Shown: positions 7,290 through 9,784 of the stretch, in pieces
Position numbering within the stretch: the stretch's first letter is position 1
How the letters are laid out: each line of letters starts with the position of its first letter
NCBI GenBank assembly: GCA_002474325.1
Contig: DKNL01000218.1
Coordinates: forward strand, 1 to 9,784
DNA from: Opitutales bacterium UBA7389
GTDB lineage: Bacteria > Verrucomicrobiota > Verrucomicrobiia > Opitutales > Opitutaceae
Reading direction: 5' to 3'
Length of the DNA: 9,784 nucleotides
Translations under genes and position numbers: made by a program
Notes under the pieces: generated by a model
Seen by the model: only the letters and a program-made list of their open reading frames with translations
The model's database searches: none
What the model was told of the DNA's origin: nothing

Positions 7290-7309
7290 AAAAGGCGAGC
7301 AGGCCCATT

Positions 7310-7321
7310 GATTCCGGAATC
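7310..7321. repeat. Perfect 12-bp palindrome upstream of oppD
   Basis: GATTCCGGAATC is a perfect palindrome about 20 bases upstream of the candidate minus 35 box of oppDF and 60 bases before tRNA-Leu. The position suits an operator for a dimeric regulator, but a 12-bp palindrome can arise by chance and no second copy was noticed. Confidence 0.3.
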
Positions 7322-7380
7322 GTATTTTCCTTGCCCGGCCAAGGGAAATCCTGTTCCTTCCCCTCACTTCATTACTGAAT

Positions 7381-7465
7381 GCTCAGGTGGTGAAATTGGT
7401 AGACACGCTGTCTTCAGGCGGCAGTGCTTAACGGCATGGGGGTTCGAGTCCCCCCCTGGGCACCA
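7381..7465 (+). tRNA. tRNA-Leu(CAG)
   Basis: This is an 85-base class II tRNA. The acceptor stem GCTCAGG (7381-7387) pairs with CCTGGGC (7455-7461), followed by discriminator A and an encoded CCA (7463-7465). The anticodon stem CTGTC/GGCAG encloses loop TTCAGGC, giving anticodon CAG (7415-7417), which reads the leucine codon CUG. The long variable arm (TGC ... GCA), typical of tRNA-Leu and tRNA-Ser, and the T arm GGGGG-TTCGAGT-CCCCC are intact. It is transcribed away from oppDF. The degenerate integrase immediately downstream suggests its 3' end has served as an integration site. Confidence 0.95.
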
Positions 7466-7474
7466 AGGTGTTTC

Positions 7475-7503
7475 TGTAAGTTGCCTAAAGTTAGTTACTT
7501 ACA
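7475..7503. repeat. Inverted repeat just after tRNA-Leu
   Basis: TGTAAGT (7475-7481) and ACTTACA (7497-7503) form a perfect 7-bp inverted repeat around 15 bases, and further T-to-A pairs continue outside after one mismatch. It begins 10 bases past the tRNA CCA. It could aid 3' trimming or termination of the tRNA transcript, or belong to the attachment region of the lost element. No T-tract follows on the plus strand. Confidence 0.35.
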
Positions 7504-7534
7504 AAAATTAACGTTTTCGTATTTGTTAAATATC

Positions 7535-7574
7535 GCGTATTTATACGCTTAAGATTGTATGCAAATGTATGCAA
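7535..7574. repeat. Palindrome plus tandem 9-bp direct repeats before the integrase relic
   Basis: GCGTA-TTTA-TACGC (7535-7548) is a perfect short inverted repeat. It is followed by two copies of TGTATGCAA (7556-7564 and 7566-7574) one base apart, putting them 10 bp or about one helical turn from start to start. They lie between tRNA-Leu and the integrase relic, where arm-type recombinase sites or an integrase operator would be expected. Function is inferred from position only. Confidence 0.45.
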
Positions 7575-7605
7575 CCGCGGCGTTCAAAATTCCCTATGGA
7601 AGTAA

Positions 7606-8145
7606 AAAACTGGCTCCTCTTTCGTCAAAATTTACGCTACCTAACGCAAAGATGTTCGAGAGATATTCCAAGTCGGATACTATCTTGGCGGTCGCCGCTT
7701 GAAGCAGTTCAATGATCTTGGGGCAGCCAAAGATTTTGCTAAGCAAAAGGCTGACGACTTACGCAGACAGACGAGCTCAGGATCCTTAACTAGAGTCCAA
7801 CTTTTAGAGTTCGGCGAAGCAAAAAGGCTTTGCGGCAACGAGTCTTTGGTGTCTGTCGTCAAAGAGTGCCTCAAAGCTCTAGAAATGACTGGTGACCAAG
7901 CCATACTAGCCGCCAAAGAGTTCGCGAATACGATCAAGCCATACAATTCAGCACTTACTCCAAATATTTTAGAAGCGTTCATAAGATCTAAGAAAAACGC
8001 GGGGATAAACACTAAGACGACCTATAAGAACACCTTTGTCCTGTTCGCTAAGGAGTTTGGATGTTGGTTTCGCCGCCGAAGCCCTTAGCCTGGCGTCGAA
8101 ATTGATCTGCGAATACAAAGAGGATATTGGACTTTTTTGAGTGGA
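7606..8145 (+). pseudogene. Decayed tyrosine recombinase (integrase), N-terminal part
   Basis: One frame (7606-8088) reads KTGSSFVKIYAT, a TAA stop at 7642-7644, then REIFQVGYYLGGRRLKQF, followed by a helical, Lys-rich segment and SLTRVQLLEFGEAKRLCG. This follows the usual N-terminal order of integrases common in Verrucomicrobiota and Planctomycetota: VKIY strand, gG-R-R-x-x-F strand, AK-x-x-A helix, then the helical SAM-like core-binding domain (TPNILEAFIRSKKNAGINTK, about 7951-8010). After a frameshift near 8060, DFFEWII at 8130-8150 looks like the end of that domain. No catalytic domain with the Arg-His-Arg-Tyr residues is recognisable afterwards. The frame has no good ATG; its longest open piece would have to begin at a TTG in mid-domain. 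The internal stop, frameshift and missing catalytic half mark it as a pseudogene, beside tRNA-Leu as expected for an integrated element. The family call is from pattern memory. Confidence 0.7.
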
Positions 8146-8391
8146 TAATTAGAGTCAGTGAAACTAGCTGAGGATTGGTTAGAGTTCGATCTTTTTGAAG
8201 CCTGACAGTCACGTTTATGATCTAAAGTCGCCAGTGGAGAATTATTGGGCCCGCTGAATTGAGCTAAGTTTTTCATGATAAGAGTTCGCACACAAAGATG
8301 AAGCTCACGATGGAATTGATATAGTGAATCCGTTTGGGAGTAATCTAAATCCGTCTTGGGTTAGATCGCTCGTTCTTAGTTTGTTAAACTT

Positions 8392-8396
8392 GAGGG
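8392..8396 (+). promoter_or_regulatory. Ribosome binding site of the DUF3450 gene
   Basis: GAGGG lies six bases before the ATG at 8403 and supports this start. It is the clearest Shine-Dalgarno in the window. Confidence 0.6.
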
Positions 8397-8402
8397 TTAG
8401 AA

Positions 8403-9161
8403 ATGAACATTTTTTTCGTAGTATTGTTTTTTTTGGCGGTTCCTTTGTTCGGTTCAGAGGAACTGGATTTGGCTCGGGCCAATCTGAAAGAGTGGGTGAA
8501 GGTAGAGAAAAGCATCTCCCTGGAAAAGCAGTCTTGGCGAAATAAGAAAGAGGTAATGCTTGATCTGATCGGCGTCCTCGAGAAGGAGAGCGAAACTCTG
8601 CGTAGACGTATAGAAGAAATGGGGAGAGTGCAAAGCGAGTCTGATAATCGTCGCGAAGAATTGTTGAAAAAAGAGGCGTCACTGGCTGATTCAATCGAGG
8701 CGATAGAACTTTTTTTGGGGAAGATGGAGGGTCAAATGTGGGCACTTAGTGCTTGGCTGCCGCAGCCTTTGCTTCAGAAGTTAGAGCCGTTTTTCGGGCG
8801 ATTGCCGAACGATTCCGAGGAGACTTCGTTGGGGGTGGCGGAGCGGATGCAGACGGTGGTCGGAATATTATCTAGTGTTCATAAGTTTGATGAGAGGATC
8901 ATTTTGTCTAGCGAAATCCGTGAGACTAGGGATGGAAGCAGAGGTGAGTTTAAGTCTTTATATCTCGGTTTAGCGAGCGCTTATTATCTGGCTCCGAATG
9001 GAGCGAGTGCAGGAGTGGGAAGGCCGAGCGCGAATGGGTGGCTTTGGGAGCCTGCTCCTGAGTTGGCGGATCGAATTGAAGAAGCGATGGCTATTCACGA
9101 GGGTATTCAGAAGGAAGCTGAGTTTTTGCCTTTGCCCGTGCGAATTGGAGGAGTCAATTAG
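8403..9161 (+). CDS. DUF3450 family periplasmic coiled-coil protein
   Basis: The 252-residue product starts with a short hydrophobic signal peptide (residues 1 to about 17, FFVVLFFLAVPLFG then SEE), so it is probably exported to the periplasm. A heptad-rich coiled coil follows (about 20-105). A conserved-looking C-terminal half carries FFGRLP, ERMQTVVGILSSVHKF and SLYLGLASAYYLAPNG, then GRPSANGWLWEP, which together are typical of DUF3450. The family is encoded at the head of TonB-ExbB-ExbD clusters and is thought to help energised outer-membrane transport; its biochemical role is not established. The next gene, 29 bases on, is TolQ/ExbB-like, which fits. The 257 bases upstream (8146-8402) hold no gene; TTGATA (8316-8321) and TAATCT (8341-8346) are a possible but over-spaced promoter. 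Confidence 0.88.
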   Translation: MNIFFVVLFFLAVPLFGSEELDLARANLKEWVKVEKSISLEKQSWRNKKEVMLDLIGVLEKESETLRRRIEEMGRVQSESDNRREELLKKEASLADSIEAIELFLGKMEGQMWALSAWLPQPLLQKLEPFFGRLPNDSEETSLGVAERMQTVVGILSSVHKFDERIILSSEIRETRDGSRGEFKSLYLGLASAYYLAPNGASAGVGRPSANGWLWEPAPELADRIEEAMAIHEGIQKEAEFLPLPVRIGGVN

Positions 9162-9190
9162 CGCTTCTCGAGGGTATTTTAAGAAGAACC

Positions 9191-9784
9191 ATGGCTTTTT
9201 GGTATGTTGGGGCCGTTTTCGCTTTGCTGGGGGTCGATACTGCCAGTGGGGCTGATTTTGATGAGGCGGTTGCGGCTCATGAAGAGCGATTGAATACGGC
9301 GATCCATCGTTTGAATGCGTTGCGGGTGGAAATCTCCGAGAACCAGATTCCGCTTTCGAAGCATCTGAGTGCGGTGCGGGAAGAGACGAAGGGCTTGCGA
9401 AGTGCTTTGGAGAAGCAGCGTTCGGCTCAGGATAGCAAGCATTTAGAATTACGTGAATTGGAGGAGCGCGTTGAGGCGAGCAGTAAAGAAATCGATTATA
9501 TATCGATGACTCTTTTCGGCGAATATTTAGCGAATTACAAGGCTTCATTGAGTTCGGGTGAGGGTGAGTCTTACAGCGAGGCGATTAATAGGCTGCATTT
9601 GTTGGGTGAGAATAGCGAAGTGACGAAAGAAGCTATGCTGCTTCGCAGTCTTGAAGTTGTTGAGGAGTCTTTTGGGCGTATTCAGAGTGTATTGGGTGGA
9701 AAAGTCTATGAGGGTGAGGCCCTTGGCTCCGATGGGATACTTGTATCAGGAAAATTTATACAGGCAGGGCCATTCTTGTTTTTT
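9191..9784 (+). CDS. MotA/TolQ/ExbB proton-channel family protein with long periplasmic N-terminus (partial)
   Basis: The frame is open for 198 codons from the ATG to the window edge, so the 3' end is missing. The visible part has a signal-peptide-like start (MAFWYVGAVFALLGVDTASGA then DFDEA), a long coiled coil (about residues 25-100), a second helical segment with LLGENSEVTKEAMLLRSLEVV, and a small beta segment ending GKFIQAGPFLFF. This order (signal peptide, coiled coil, EGEALGSDG-like hairpin, AGPxxFF) is what precedes the membrane channel domain in the large TolQ/ExbB-type proteins that follow DUF3450 genes in TonB clusters. The channel domain itself is beyond the edge, so the call rests on N-terminal pattern and neighbour. 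No strong ribosome binding site precedes it; the 29-base gap suggests translation coupled to the DUF3450 gene. Confidence 0.72.
   Translation, partial: MAFWYVGAVFALLGVDTASGADFDEAVAAHEERLNTAIHRLNALRVEISENQIPLSKHLSAVREETKGLRSALEKQRSAQDSKHLELRELEERVEASSKEIDYISMTLFGEYLANYKASLSSGEGESYSEAINRLHLLGENSEVTKEAMLLRSLEVVEESFGRIQSVLGGKVYEGEALGSDGILVSGKFIQAGPFLFF

Noticed and set aside
7242..7367. A 42-residue N-terminal extension of OppD.
   Set aside because: The extension has no family similarity, covers the best promoter candidate, and the internal ATG at 7241 gives the standard domain start.
8165..8190. ATCCTCAG-type similarity (minus strand) to the 26-bp repeat behind the integrase relic.
   Set aside because: Only an 8-base match without the hairpin.
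7466..8402. CRISPR array or phage gene cluster next to the tRNA.
   Set aside because: No regularly spaced repeats and no phage genes other than the decayed integrase are present.
8970..9548. A 192-residue minus-strand open frame across the DUF3450 and ExbB-like genes.
   Set aside because: It is Pro, Ser and Arg rich and antisense to two better supported genes that have signal peptides and coiled coils.

Overview
The window looks like chromosomal DNA from a Verrucomicrobiota bacterium, most likely of the class Opitutia. This is inferred from the combination of a DUF3450 gene directly followed by a MotA/TolQ/ExbB-family gene with a long periplasmic N-terminal region, a giant PPi-type PEPCK-like protein, and a degenerate integrase of a type common in Verrucomicrobiota and Planctomycetota. 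Base composition is moderate and Shine-Dalgarno sequences are mostly weak. No 16S or other definitive marker is present, so the placement is provisional.

Layout, left to right. 1-219 has no gene but holds one copy of a 26-bp palindromic repeat. 220-1053 (minus) is gluQ, the tRNA(Asp) queuosine glutamylation enzyme. 1054-1678 is a 625-bp gene-free stretch with a strong plus-strand terminator, a frameshifted relic of an ABC exporter ATPase, and an inverted pair of REP-like hairpins. 1679-5149 (minus) is a very large single-gene unit, probably pyrophosphate-dependent phosphoenolpyruvate carboxykinase. 5150-5539 is intergenic and carries the second copy of the 26-bp repeat. 5540-7241 (minus) is a two-gene operon, oppD then oppF, for the two ATPases of a peptide/nickel-class ABC importer, without permease or binding-protein genes. 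7381-7465 (plus) is tRNA-Leu(CAG). Directly behind it, 7606 to about 8145, is a decayed tyrosine-recombinase gene, the likely scar of an element that used the tRNA as attachment site. 8403-9784 (plus) begins a TonB-energising operon: DUF3450, then a TolQ/ExbB-type gene cut by the window edge.

The genes belong to separate housekeeping functions (tRNA modification, central carbon metabolism, peptide uptake, outer-membrane transport energy) and do not form one system. The unusual content is between them: relics, repeats and structured intergenic DNA. I see no intact undescribed defence or mobile system. The best leads are the PPi-type PEPCK assignment, the two repeat families, the exporter relic with a REP-like sequence at its break point, and the tRNA-linked integrase scar.
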